Source of the DNA: Apricaphanius iberus | Taxonomy: Eukaryota > Chordata > Actinopteri > Cyprinodontiformes > Aphaniidae | NCBI GenBank assembly: GCA_028564705.1 | Contig: JAPXFQ010001391.1 | Coordinates: 868,001-932,000 of the forward strand | DNA length: 64,000 nt | Direction: 5' to 3' | In this document: positions 10,551-21,300 of the stretch, one piece after another | Layout of the letters: every line of letters begins with the position of its first letter | Position numbering within the stretch: the stretch's first letter is position 1 | Notes under the pieces: generated by a model | The model's input: only the letters and a program-made list of their open reading frames with translations | Database searches by the model: none | Told to the model about the DNA's origin: nothing | Made by a program: the position numbers and the translations under genes

Positions 10551-10996
10551 AAGGCAAGGCAATTTTATTTATATAGCACACTTTCAGCACAAGGCAATTC
10601 AGGGCGCTTTACATAATTCAGTGGTAAAGAAACAAAATCATGATAAAAATATGAAATTTTGAACAGATCATCTCTAAGAGAAATGCATTTAGTAATTGAA
10701 GCATAAAATAAAATTTATGTGAGAGTATGAAATTTAAAAACAAATAAAACACAAGAATCCATTAATAAAAACAGCAAAATGCAAGGAGCAATTTAGGTAA
10801 GATATAAGAAACAAATTTCTGCAAAGGGATGTAGATTAAAAACAGATAACAACACAATCAGTTAAAAAAGTGATAAAAAAACACAATTTATGACTCAAAG
10901 GCAGCTCTGAATAGTAGATTTGTAATCTTTAATTTAAAAGAGCCTAACGATTCAGCATTTTTGCATTCGTCTGGGAGTTTATTCCAGATTTATGAG
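10551..10996 (+). repeat. Teleost dispersed repeat (AAGGCAAGGCAATTTTATTT)
   Basis: AAGGCAAGGCAATTTTATTT, then ATATAGCACACTTTCAGCAC and CAAGGCAATTCAGGGCGCTT, form a motif series I recognise as a widespread fish interspersed repeat, probably a SINE or LINE 3' region. It appears to continue after the solo LTR, from 11481 to about 11545. The LTR therefore inserted into it and is younger. Confidence 0.6.
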
Positions 10997-11001
10997 AATA
11001 C

Positions 11002-11475
11002 TGTGACGACCCACAGGCTATGATCAGAACCTCCTGCCCAGTGTGTGTATGCTTCCCTCTGGAAGCTGCTGGTGGGCGTGGCCACTGGAGCTCCGGTCAA
11101 CTCACCTGCAACTCATCACCTCATCAGTGGACCTATTTTAACTCAGACCAACCTTCCAGACCCCGCCGGATCGTTGTATCAGTAACTGTGAGACACCCCA
11201 GCCACACCTGAACTAATTCTTGTGTTTTCTCAAGATTCTGTTTCAACCTTTGCTCTGCTAAATCACAGACCACAAAAATCGAGCCTGAACCAGCCACCTG
11301 CCAGCACCACCAACTACAAACCTGGAACCAGAGCCTGAGTCGGAGTCACACCACCACTCCCGGCGCCACGAAAGATACCAGCCTTATCACTATTGCTGCT
11401 GTGTATAAAATAAACTTCACTAGCCACCAACTACTCTAGTCTGCGTTTGAGTCCCTGGCCCGGGAGACCCTGACA
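11002..11475 (+). mobile_element. Solo LTR (474 bp) with 5-bp target duplication
   Basis: The segment starts TGTGACGACCC and ends GAGACCCTGACA, so it has the TG..CA termini of an LTR, and is flanked on both sides by AATAC (10997-11001 and 11476-11480). A TATAAAATAAA block near 11404-11414, close to the 3' end, offers a TATA-like and poly(A)-like signal. The segment is GC-richer than its surroundings. No internal retrotransposon sequence follows. It is therefore best read as a solo LTR left by recombination between two LTRs. The superfamily (probably Ty3/gypsy from the 5-bp duplication and composition) is inference. Confidence 0.85.
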
Positions 11476-11480
11476 AATAC

Positions 11481-12640
11481 AAGTTATACAGTGAGACCCA
11501 AGCAGTGTAATAATGATCCCAAACTCATAGCTGTTCAAGAGTGCCATTTTTCTTCTCTTCTACATCTCCTGCTCCAGAGTTACCACTAGCTTTTTGGAAA
11601 CTGTATTTTCCACACAATATTCATTAAAAAAACAACTTCAGAGTTAGTTGTTCTGACTTTGTTTTAAATCGATATTAAAATGGGCTTTCCCCTAAATAGA
11701 AGTGTAATACCTTATTTAAATTAGGGTAACAGCAAAAAGACCCTTTCTGCTGAGTTAGGGTTTTTTGAATCAAGATTGAGGCTTGGAGTAACATATTTTT
11801 GAATCAATCTTTACTTTCAGATCAGCCTGTGGCAAATTAAACAATTTGGACTGAACAAACTATGTTGGTTATACAGGCTAGAAAAAAAAAGAAACAACAT
11901 ATACATTTTTTAAATGACCACTTTTAAATAACAGAAACTTTACTGAAAATTTGTTCAACTGAAGAGGGGGGTGGGATAGGGGCAATCATGTTTTTGTTGG
12001 GAATTTGCAGGCGGCTTTCAAAATGCAGGGTGCATTTGGCTGATTTTCTTTATTTTCTTCAGCTGCATGTGATGTAGAAAAGAGGCAGATGATCAAGAAT
12101 AGGGATTATTGTTAAAGGTTTCTCCAACTTTTGCCCTGCTTTAATATGATTTTAATGTTATATTTCAATTATTTCAAATTTTTTCAATTATTTCAAAGAA
12201 ACAGCAAAACAAGAAAAAAACAAAATAAAACCAAAAAAACCCTTAAAAGTTTCAAATCTATATAGATTGCAAAACAAAAAATGTAATGGATTATTTCAAT
12301 ATCAACATTATCTCTTGAATATTCTTAAGAATTTTCTACCATAAATTATAAACAATACTGAGAGCCCACTAAAATGTATCACTTAGAATGAGGGACGTCC
12401 CAATTGGATTGTGATGACTTTTTCATATTTTTCAGTAACTGGCTAAATTGGCTGACAACTCTTGTTGATTTTCATGAAAGTACCTCCTAGTTACGTTTAA
12501 CGGTGATTGCAAGATAACTGAAACCTTCATAGTGGTGCAAACAAAACATGTGTTTATTTGAATTGACTATTTATGGCAGCCTAAGAAGGCATCATGATCA
12601 AAATGAATCCTATCTCAAGTTAAAAGACCTCTCATCGCTC
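11481..12640. other. Non-coding intergenic DNA
   Basis: The first ~65 bases probably continue the repeat interrupted by the solo LTR. The rest is AT-rich, with ATTATTTCAA-like short repeats near 12165-12200. No gene was seen. Confidence 0.45.
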
Positions 12641-13440
12641 TGTCTTTGATCCATTAATGCGTTCTGCACCTGATATGTGTTCTTCAAACCAGTAGGCCTT
12701 TGATCTATCAGCAACAATTTAGTCTGTCTAGACTCTAACTGCATCCTTCTAGCCCGGTCCAGCTGACCCTTACTCCCGGTGTCTGATCCCTGCTGAGACC
12801 TTCTGGTTCTCTGCTGCTACTGGCTAACAGCCTTATTCCTCGCCGACACCACAGGCAAACATAGGCTTTTCCGTTTTTTTACACCACTACTTTGCTTGCT
12901 CTACCGCTCCCCAACTAGAATCTGCTCCAACCGGGGTGTGGAATGAGATAAAAGCCCCAATCACAGCTCCATTCTTCTTGGGTACTCTGTTGAAAGTGAT
13001 GTCACAGAATACCCAAGAAGAGTCCCCGCAAACAATGCAAGGCCAATCAGTGGCTGCCAGTGCTGGGCAGGAGTGAATGTGACTTTGCTTTATTGGAACA
13101 ATGAGTCCAGAGGCAGGCATGTTGGGTCGCGTCGGCACACTTTGGACCAAGGCTCTGGTATTCTAAATCAATGGGTCTGCTCAACCCGGCAAAAGTAGTA
13201 GAAATGTAATAGTAATGCACCAAAACGGGTCTGAATCTATTTGTGCAAGTGCGGGGCAGGGGGGCCGGTTGCACAGTAGTCTGCTTCTCAATAGCATTAT
13301 CCAGCAAGAGAACCTGAGCTTCTGAAACTCCAGTTCGGTTCGACTCCAGCCGGACTTAGGTGTATACTTAGGTGTTACTCCAAAAAGCTTGTGCATGTAA
13401 ACGTACTGAGTATGTTGCCCTTTTGCTTAATACACGTGTT
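12641..13440. other. GC-richer segment, possible DNA-transposon remnant
   Basis: Composition rises clearly against the flanks (for example the CCGGTCCAGCTGACCC and GCGGGGCAGGGGGGCCGG stretches). Short frames run on the - strand but match no protein I know. A short inverted pair, CTTGGGTACTCTG at 12978-12990 and CAGAATACCCAAG at 13005-13017, is visible. I infer an eroded mobile element but cannot assign it or define its ends. Confidence 0.3.
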
Positions 13441-14718
13441 AGAATTCAGTAATTTGTGTCTGCATCTTCATCCATTTGATGTCAAAATAACTGGATATCT
13501 GCGGATCAACTGCATATCTCCAGAACACACTGACCCAGAGATACATACCTGCATACCACTATCAGGGTGACATGATGCTGCCTTGCTGGAGCTGGGCTCC
13601 CAATCTAAGGAAGAGGAGCTGAGGAAGAAGATTGAGAAGAATGATTAAATTGTGATTGCTGAAATGTGTTTAAGGTGTTAGTTTAGGAAGGTTAGGTAGA
13701 GTAAGCTCTGTCCCCTCCTTGTTCTGGCCAGAAATAATATGCCTTCAAGGTTTCATCTTGTTTTTCGAATAATGAATTAATTCTGCTTTCACAGAAAGGA
13801 TTGACTGGTTGCTGGAGAGAGTTTAGTGGAGACGGCATGAATGAAGGGATTAAATGATGAATGTTGGATTGATCATTTTACTAATGATGGAAGAGGCCAA
13901 ATGTTTGCATATGATGAACATTAATTGGAAAGACTCCAGTCATCATTTTGTCCATTCTCTTCTGAAAAACGTCAACCTCCTGAAACACAAGCATTGACAA
14001 AGCATTTTCCACAGAGAGCAACTCACATGGCATTCATCCATGTTGGGGAGCAAAACAGATTAGTGGGGGGAAAAAAAGGAGTGAATAAGAGCTTTAATTG
14101 TTTGAGTGGGCCAAATAAGATTTAAGAGTTGCCTCTAATTCTAAGCATTATCTGCAGGAAGTCTTGGTGGAATGCAAAAATAGAGGTTTTCTGTTGTATG
14201 ACAATGTAACTTCTGAGACACTTTCTGGGTTTTTATACAGATTATTTCAGATTAACTGTATTACTACACAGTTTTTACCAAACTGTTTTTGATAATACTG
14301 ACAATCTTCATATCTATAATAAAAATTAAACAAAATATGTTTTGTAACAATGGCATTTAAGTATTTACCAAAAACAAATATTCACCTGGCTGTTTTACTA
14401 TGGATAAAATGAACACCACCAAGCGTTACTATAATTTAAAAAAATCCAAAGAAAAAGCAAGTGACAGTTAGTCTGGACAGAGGACATGACCTGAATGAAG
14501 ATGAAGAGGATCACTGAGAGCTGTCATAAAATAGTATTCAAGCTGGATCTCTGTCTCTACCACCTGCAGAGCTGCCTTATGAAACAGTGAAGGCCATGTA
14601 AGGATAAAGTGATGTAATGTTCCATTCCACTAAATTTGAAATGGGAGAAGCAACCCTTTAAAAAATTCAAGAAACGATTAAACTCTTCTAAGTTACCATA
14701 AGCAGGATCATATTGAAA

Positions 14719-14744
14719 ATATTATTATTATTATTATTATTATT
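14719..14744. repeat. (ATT)n microsatellite
   Basis: About eight ATT units in tandem, seen directly. Confidence 0.9.
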
Positions 14745-16268
14745 GTATTGTATCTCCATCTATGATTTACTGAAAATTAATTACCAATCATGAAGCTAAA
14801 ATAAGTTGTGGAAAATAAATGGACAATATTAAAAAGGACTGAGAACCTGCATTAATAAACAAAACTTAGTGTTTCAAATCTTGGATAGTTTTGAACAGGA
14901 AAAATATGTTTTGCTTCCTGCATTCCGTAATTTTACATCCCACATACCCCTTATATCGCACTTTCAGCCAGTAAAAGCAGAAAACAGCAAAACACAATAA
15001 CAACCAGCTGAAATCAGGCTCAGCAGGGTACTTAGAGCCAAGTCTCCCTGCGGCTAACTTGGTCTGTCCGCTATTTTGTCCCGGCAGCTCTTTCCTCCAA
15101 ATACCCAAGGTATATTTAAAATGAGGTTTGTTTTCACCTTGAAATTGAAACTACTTTTAGGATCAATTTAATAGTAGCAATTGTCTGCACTCACTTTCTC
15201 CTTCCACTTTTGCTTAGTATACACTCCATTTTGGTATACTTCTTCAATGTATATACATCTTTATAAAAAGAAGTGGAGCATCAACGGATCCAAGCACACA
15301 GTGAGTACTTCACATTCATGTTTTTAGGGCTGGAACAGTACTAGTGATGTTTCAACTGACGAGTACTCAACCACAGAGAAGTCATATTTAGGAACAACCA
15401 TGGCCTCACATGCCACTCTAGAATAGTTTGCCGCACAGAGTTTAGGATTATCTTCATATTACATTATGGTGTCCAAGTCCTGCAGCTAAAAAAAAAGCCT
15501 AAACCAACATACTGGCACCACCCTAGTTGACGGTTGGTGTTATAGGTTTTTTTAGTTGATATTCTGTGAATACACACGCATAAAACACACCGACTTTTCT
15601 TTTTTTTTTAGACAAAAACCACAAGGAGTACTTTCTTGAAGACGTCCTCATGGGAGTTAAAGTTGAAACTGATAAAAGTATTCACTGCTTTGTTGGGAAA
15701 TTCTAGTCCTGCGGGTTTGAGAGTGCAAAGGTACTGCTGTAAGCGCGCATGCACGGGAAAAAGAACCATTTGATGCTAAGATTTTTCAAGATTTCCCTCT
15801 CACAAAGAATGGAGAGGTTAACTATAAGAGAGAGATGTATGTTTTTTTTCTAAACAAATAATTTGAATGTTTTTGCATGAAATAAGCATTTGATACAACA
15901 GAAAACTTAAAAGAGTGAGCAAACAATATTTTACAGTGTGTGCTTTTAACGTTCTCCCATTTTGACTCATCCTTCTCAAGTGTTCAAAAACAATTACTTC
16001 GAAGTAAAGAAAGTCAATTCTTTTTCACTGTATAGAACTAGCACGTCATCAATTACTCCTAATTCATAACAAAAACTGGAAAATGTTAAACAAAAAATGA
16101 AGAATGGATGAAGAAGACCTGTGTTCTTATACTGTATATGCCAAATGTGAGGCCTTTGCCCTCTTTCTGTGATTGATTATTCCTTTTTGTGATATAGGCT
16201 GAAAAACAGTCAATCAAAATCAGGGAGACAGAATAGTAACCCTAAAAGACTTTAAAAAATAAAAAAAC

Positions 16269-16291
16269 ATATATATATATATATATATATT
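16269..16291. repeat. (AT)n microsatellite
   Basis: About eleven AT units following a poly(A) stretch, seen directly. Confidence 0.9.
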
Positions 16292-17469
16292 CTGTCTTAT
16301 TTTAAGCTTTTATCATATTGCATAGATGGAACAAAGAATCATCTCCTTGTAAAATTGAAGTGTGCTATTTCTGCTGAATGGGTTGCTGTCAGGATCAGAG
16401 TCGAATAGACCGAGAGGAGTGTGGACTAGACCCAAATGTGTTGGGAAATGAGCAATGGGAAGAAAGTGACGGGCTGTTTAATTTAGTAACATCCAAAGCG
16501 CTAAAGGAGAATTTAGCTTGATGCTACAAACTGAGTTGAAAAGAAAGGTTTGAGGACCAGTTGAACCCAGGATTCGAATTGCGTGGGAATTTTCTGAATA
16601 CTGATTTCTTAAAGTAACTTTAACCTAATTCTTTCTGTGAGAATAACTGTGTGGTGGCGCTGTTTTGTCACTGATCTGTGTTGCTTTCTCACTGATCAAG
16701 CACATTTGGAAGGTGATGGACACTGCCTACGATTAGATTGAGCAAAGTTCTAGGTTTTGGACTTGATGTCTAAAAGTAAGCTGGATCATTTCGGTTTTAT
16801 ACAACCCCCCAAAAAAGAGCAGTGAAGACGACAAGTGCACCCCAGCCCAGTCCCTGGCAATTAATGAGTTTTTTGCTGAATCAGGTCATGCCTCCTTTTA
16901 ACTGGACCCAGAAGCAATGGAACAAGTGGAAAGGCAGGAATCCCTAGCTTTTTACTAGGAATCACAAGTTAGGAGGTACAGTAGGCCTATGTAGTGATGA
17001 AAAAAAGACTGCTGCTTGCAAAAATCATAGCTAGTGTGCAACTGATAAATACCATGCTGATTTTTGTTTGCTCAGAACATGTTAAACGGCCAAAATTATT
17101 TTTTCTGTTTTTGACCATTATGCCATAAATATGTGTGCGCATGCAGATTTGGAAATCACAGTGGAAGATGAAAAATATGGCTCCCCCAAAAGCTTTTGGG
17201 TAATTTGAACCCCGGTTGTACCCACAACACTTAGACTAATGGGAGAACTTTAGGATCATATGACTCGAGCTGGGGGCATAGATGAAATTATGTCAGAGCA
17301 AGTGATCTTTCTTATATAGAAAATCTTAATGGTCACCTCCGTACTACCTGACAGGTGCAGTTGATTGTGGGAAATGACAAGAACAAGGCCTAACATTGTT
17401 AACAAAAACAGAGTATTACCCTAAACTACTCATTGTTCAACTTCTAAAGTTTTTATTTACCTCTGGCAG

Positions 17470-17605
17470 GAGGTGCATGTTTGTGTGCCTTTTGGTCTGT
17501 CTGTCAACAAGATAACTCAAAAAGTTATAAACAGATTATGATTAAATTTTCCAGAATTCTTCAATGTGACCAGGAACAGCTGTTTAAATGTGGGGGTTGA
17601 TGTGA
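17470..17605 (+). repeat. Dispersed repeat-like stretch (AACTCAAAAAGTTATAAACA)
   Basis: The run CTGTCAACAAGATAACTCAA, then AAAGTTATAAACAGATTATG and ATTAAATTTTCCAG resembles a repeat I have seen in many animal genomes. The family is unknown to me and the assignment rests on memory. Confidence 0.35.
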
Positions 17606-18519
17606 AAGTGAAGTTAGTATGGGATGCCGAAATCACACCAATCTAGTTCCAGTCCATTGCTCCCCTAATGTAAAAAAAAAAGAGATTACCCAGCTCTGCT
17701 TCCTTCCTCCAGGTTGAGGAAAGGAGCAATAAACGTTGATAACACCACCATAACTCTGCTGCGGAGAAATAGTGGCCATGCTGGGGGAGTTAGTCAGTGA
17801 GAGCTGGCATGTGGTACAAGCCTTACAAGGTCTTGGTGAGAATTTTAAGTGCTAGCTAATACATGACGTCATATATGCAACTTCTGATTTGTAGGCATTT
17901 CTCCTTTAAGATGAACTTTTTACAATCATATAAATCATTTGAACAACATAGTTGAAATGCACATTATTAATTATCATTTAAATTGTGGTACACCAGATGT
18001 GTAAACCAGGGGGTAAGACAAAGCGAACCAGGGGTCTCATTTATAAACGTTGCGTACGCACAAAACGGGGCCTGAAACTGGCGTACGCCAATTTCAAAGC
18101 AAAAGTTGTGATCTATAAAAAACAGACTTGACGGGAAAATGTGCGCACCTGTGCCCCAACTCTGACCCTTGCGTACGGACATTTTGGAGACGAGGGAATC
18201 GACGGCGCAGTTGGTGAGGAGGTGAACTGCAGCCAGACTGCATATTACTCCTCTCACACATATTATTTCACCTCACACCAAACATTAATTATGGATTCAT
18301 GTTATTATAAACCTCCAAACCAGCAATCCTATCTATATTGTAGCTTTGCAGTGAGCCTTAAACTCAGATAAAAGGGCCGCGACTGTATGCCAATTAATAA
18401 ATTGAATCATCTGTACCATATATCATTGATTGGTACGTTCATTGTGCCAAGGAAGGAAGCAAACAGCCTTATTGCTGCCAATAGAAATACCCCAACTACT
18501 TTCAAGCATAATATTTGAG

Positions 18520-19044
18520 ATGGATGCACTGGCTTTGCTGGAAGATTATGCAAATGGAAGGATTAGGAGAGAATGCATGTTCAGGGATCATGCAGACCTC
18601 TTTGCCCATGATGATGACTGGCTAATAAGCAGATTCAGATTCTCTAGAGCTGTGCTCTTGGATCTCTGTGTTGAATTCGGCAAGGCTTTGGAGAGACCGT
18701 CCTGGCGGAAACGGGCCATTCCGATCCAGCTGCAGGTGCTCACCACTCTGGGGTTTCATGGTTGTCACCAGCGGGAATTAGCCGAAAGGTATGTGTCTGA
18801 GTGACATGATTGTTATTATTCTGCCCAAAGTTCCTTTTTGGAAATAATGCCTTCAAATATGTTATATTTATTAACTAGGTCTAGGATATTACAGCCGTCC
18901 CTGAGCCCAATAATGCCTGCAGTCTTGGATGGGATCATTAAAATGAGCAGGCAATACATCACGTTTCCATATACTGTGGGGGACCAGGCCAAAATTAAGA
19001 TGCAATTTGCAGCAATGTCCGGTTTACCAAACATAATCGGCGCA
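18520..19044 (+). pseudogene. Harbinger (HARBI1-like) transposase, 5' part in two exons
   Basis: The first exon, from the ATG at 18520 (MDALALLEDYANGRIRRE), runs to 18788, where GAAAG is followed by a GTATGT donor. The second exon resumes after TTAACTAG at 18879 and reads on in phase with RSRILQPSLSPIMPAVLDGI and then FPYTVGDQAKIKMQFAAMSG. It ends at LPNIIGA, just before the IDCTH motif that would carry the first catalytic Asp. The gene is therefore truncated and catalytically dead. HARBI1-type transposases are normally about 350 residues and act with a Myb-like partner. That host-domesticated relatives exist is family knowledge; this copy shows no sign of domestication. Confidence 0.88.
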
Positions 19045-19085
19045 AGTTTTTTTTCCCCCTCGACTTTGAGGTCCGACCACTTTTT

Positions 19086-19259
19086 TTATTTTATTTCAGG
19101 TACTGTGCTGTCAGTTGCACTGACAGTCTGCACTACAGACGCCACATGCTCCCACTCGCAGTCCTTCCTTTTATTTGTGAAACCGCTGCTGTGTCCACCA
19201 AATAAAATGTCTATTCTAGCCTCCACTTCACCCACTAGCACTTCAATCACCATCTCCAT
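19086..19259 (-). pseudogene. Harbinger Myb/SANT-like partner protein, N-terminal fragment
   Basis: On the - strand, from the ATG at 19259, the frame reads MEMVIEVLVGEVEARIDILF then GGHSSGFTNKRKDCEWEHVA and ends ...STVPEIK before a stop at 19088. The pattern (EVEAR..ILFGG.SSG.TNKRK..EW.HV) matches the trihelix/Myb-like DNA-binding protein encoded by animal Harbinger elements, which imports and positions the transposase. The rest, normally continuing with KKWSDL, is lost at the internal deletion. An upstream ATG cannot be excluded. The assignment is from family knowledge. Confidence 0.78.
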
Positions 19260-19740
19260 AAAGTTTCTCTTCTTTTTTTTTTTTTTTTTTTGTTACCATA
19301 TTTCCCCTCTTCTTCATATGCATCAATATTCATGTCCTGCTTTGCATTGACCTTTTATAGCCGGATTTGGGCGTTTTTAGGGCGGGATATGACCTAAATT
19401 CACATGCGCAAACTTCCAAGAAGACTGTGATTTATAAAGGGGAAATTGCTTACACCTGTGCATAGGCATGGTTTTATAAATCAGAAATCTTTTTGGCGTA
19501 CGCAAACTTTTTGTATTGGTCGTACTTACACTTTTAGTAGGGATTCTACGCAATGTTTTATAAATGAGACCCAAGGACACTGAGTGCTTTTCTAGTGTAA
19601 CAATTATTTCCAGCGTATTCCATGAATCCATTTTGTTCCATAAATTCCCCATTTTCAGTTGAAAGAAGTATTGTGATTGTGATGCAAGTATGATGCAGAG
19701 TTTATTTCAAAACAATAATTTTAAAAATTGCTTTTTGGTA

Positions 19741-19965
19741 GTGATGTTATGATGTGAGCCGGAGGCTACGAAGCGTGTGTCGAGCAGTGGAGGGGGCGTT
19801 TCCACAAAGCACGTATCGAGGCCTGCTTCATTTAGGAGCCGAAAATGAAGACGTCTGAAGACCCGCTGTCCGCCTGTACCACGTGACTGCTTCGGGTTTT
19901 GGTTAAGCGTTTGCTGAGTGGTTTGACAGCAATATAAATCACTCAGGCTCCATTCAAAATGTGGG
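19741..19965 (+). repeat. hAT-like transposon fragment (GC-rich)
   Basis: The stretch from GTGATGTTATGATGTGAGCC through CGAGCAGTGGAGGGGGCG to AATCACTCAGGCTCC is GC-richer than its flanks. I recognise it as part of a teleost hAT (ZBED-type) element seen in many copies. No terminal repeats or duplications are visible here. Confidence 0.45.
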
Positions 19966-20230
19966 TTTGTATAGGAGAGTTGCAGTCACGATTCAATTGT
20001 GGCCAAAATATGTACTGTTACAGAAGTGGTCATATTATTGATTCCTTTTTATTGTGGATTTAACTATGACTACTTTTTTATTTTTTTTTTAAATAATCTC
20101 AAACTCCGCAATTAAATAGGGAAGGATAAGTAAAACATCCTTTGTCTAATTTGATGAAGAAAAAGTAGCATTTTCAATTCACCCATTTTAATGTCAATTA
20201 TTGCCTGCTTGTTTCTTTGTTCTGCAAGGG

Positions 20231-20336
20231 GCTGGCGACATGTCCACAGTGTACCCCGCCTGTTGCCCGTTGATAAGTACCAGCTGCTCCAACCCCAATC
20301 AACATTTAACGATAAGCAGAATAGATGATGGATGGA
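20231..20336 (+). repeat. LINE (RTE/Rex-type) 3' tail fragment
   Basis: CTGGCGACATGTCCACAGTG, TACCCCGCCTGTTGCCCGTT and a GATGATGGATGGAC end match the tail at 3656-3780 on the same strand, with substitutions and a shorter middle. Confidence 0.65.
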
Positions 20337-20849
20337 CTCTTCAAATAACAGCTGACAAAAATGTGAATGCTCAAGGCTTAAAATAAATGGTGATGTTAAA
20401 CTTTGACTTAATGAGGTAAACTAATCTAATCTGTAAAGCACAAGACTGAATGTATTCTTTAGCTAAATTTGTCCCAACTTTTTTGGCTGAATATATTTGG
20501 TCCTAATTGCAGAAATAATGTAACAAGTAAAGCTGAACCAAATGTCTGTGGGGCTGCAGCAACAGAAAAGGCAGGGATTTCTTTTAATGATATACGTGTT
20601 TGTTGCAGAGGAAGAAACTAGAACCCTGAAGTGATTATGCAACCATTTAGGCATCTTCTTAATTCTAATTTGTAAATCTCAAAGAAGGAAGAAGGCAGTT
20701 TTTTTTTTTACCCGCGAGCATGCTGGGAAAGTCTTGTCTGAGAAGAAGTGTAATTTATGATGCAACGCCATGGGGACACCTTCTTTCAAACATATTACTG
20801 TAGTTTTACAGGAAATTGTGAAAGTTATCCATTTTATTGGAATTTTAAC
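20337..20849. other. Non-coding intergenic DNA
   Basis: I see nothing that can be identified. Confidence 0.4.
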
Positions 20850-21300
20850 TGATTGACCATCACAAAGTAGTAATTGTGGAGTGCAAAAAAACATGCCTTT
20901 TGATTTTTAACGGAGTACATTTCAGCAAAAAGGTAGCTCTTTTGTAACAGCTTTGGAGGGTTGTTAAGAGAACATTTGTGAACAAACCACCACAAAGCCA
21001 AAGGAACACCACATATAAAACAGTTAGGTTTTAAAAAGATATCCCAAGTTTTCAAGATCTCACAGCTTAGTTCAATCCATTATACGAAAGTGGAAAGAGT
21101 ATGGAACTGTAACTGCATAACTACCAAAATATGATCTACCATCTGAGCTGACATGCTGGGGAAGCAGAACATTCATCAGAGCAACCAAGAGGTCCAGAGT
21201 ACCTCTGGAGGTGTTGCATATATCTATTCAGGAATCTGTGAGAATCCTTTCTATCACTCACAAAATCTGGAGTCAAAATAAAGTCCTGCATAAATCCTTA
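20850..21300 (+). mobile_element. Degenerate Tc1-like fragment (5' half of transposase)
   Basis: The run CAAGATCTCACAGCTTAGTT, CAATCCATTATACGAAAGTG, GAAAGAGTATGG, and then CTGAGCTGACATGCTGGGGA and TCAGAGCAACCAAGAGG, corresponds to the paired-domain part of a Tc1 transposase gene (SIIRKWKEYG-like). It contains many substitutions and stops. Neither end of the element is clear and the catalytic half is absent. It is an old, inactive relic. Confidence 0.65.

Larger units (their letters stand above)
13441..18031. other. Non-coding intergenic DNA with two microsatellites
   Basis: I found no exon or RNA gene in these 4.6 kb. The parts I recognise are the (ATT)n run at 14719, the (AT)n run at 16269 and a dispersed-repeat-like stretch at 17470-17605. 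Slightly GC-richer patches near 15640-15770 and 16380-16560 may be further repeat remnants. Confidence 0.45.
18032..19572 (+). mobile_element. PIF/Harbinger transposon with remnants of both genes
   Basis: A 1541-bp element with inverted ends: the left reads GGGTCTCATTTATAAACGTT then GCGTACGC, and the right, read inward, GGGTCTCATTTATAAAACAT then TGCGTA, with one indel and one mismatch. Further GCGTACG motifs lie just inside both ends. Between them are a HARBI1-like transposase fragment on + (18520-19044) and a Myb/SANT-like protein fragment on - (19086-19259), in convergent orientation. PIF/Harbinger elements characteristically carry these two genes. The middle, including the catalytic core, is deleted. 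I could not identify a clean 3-bp target duplication. Confidence 0.88.

Noticed and set aside
11002..11475. A host gene promoter or CpG-rich first exon
   Set aside because: TG..CA ends and the exact AATAC duplication on both sides explain the segment as a solo LTR.
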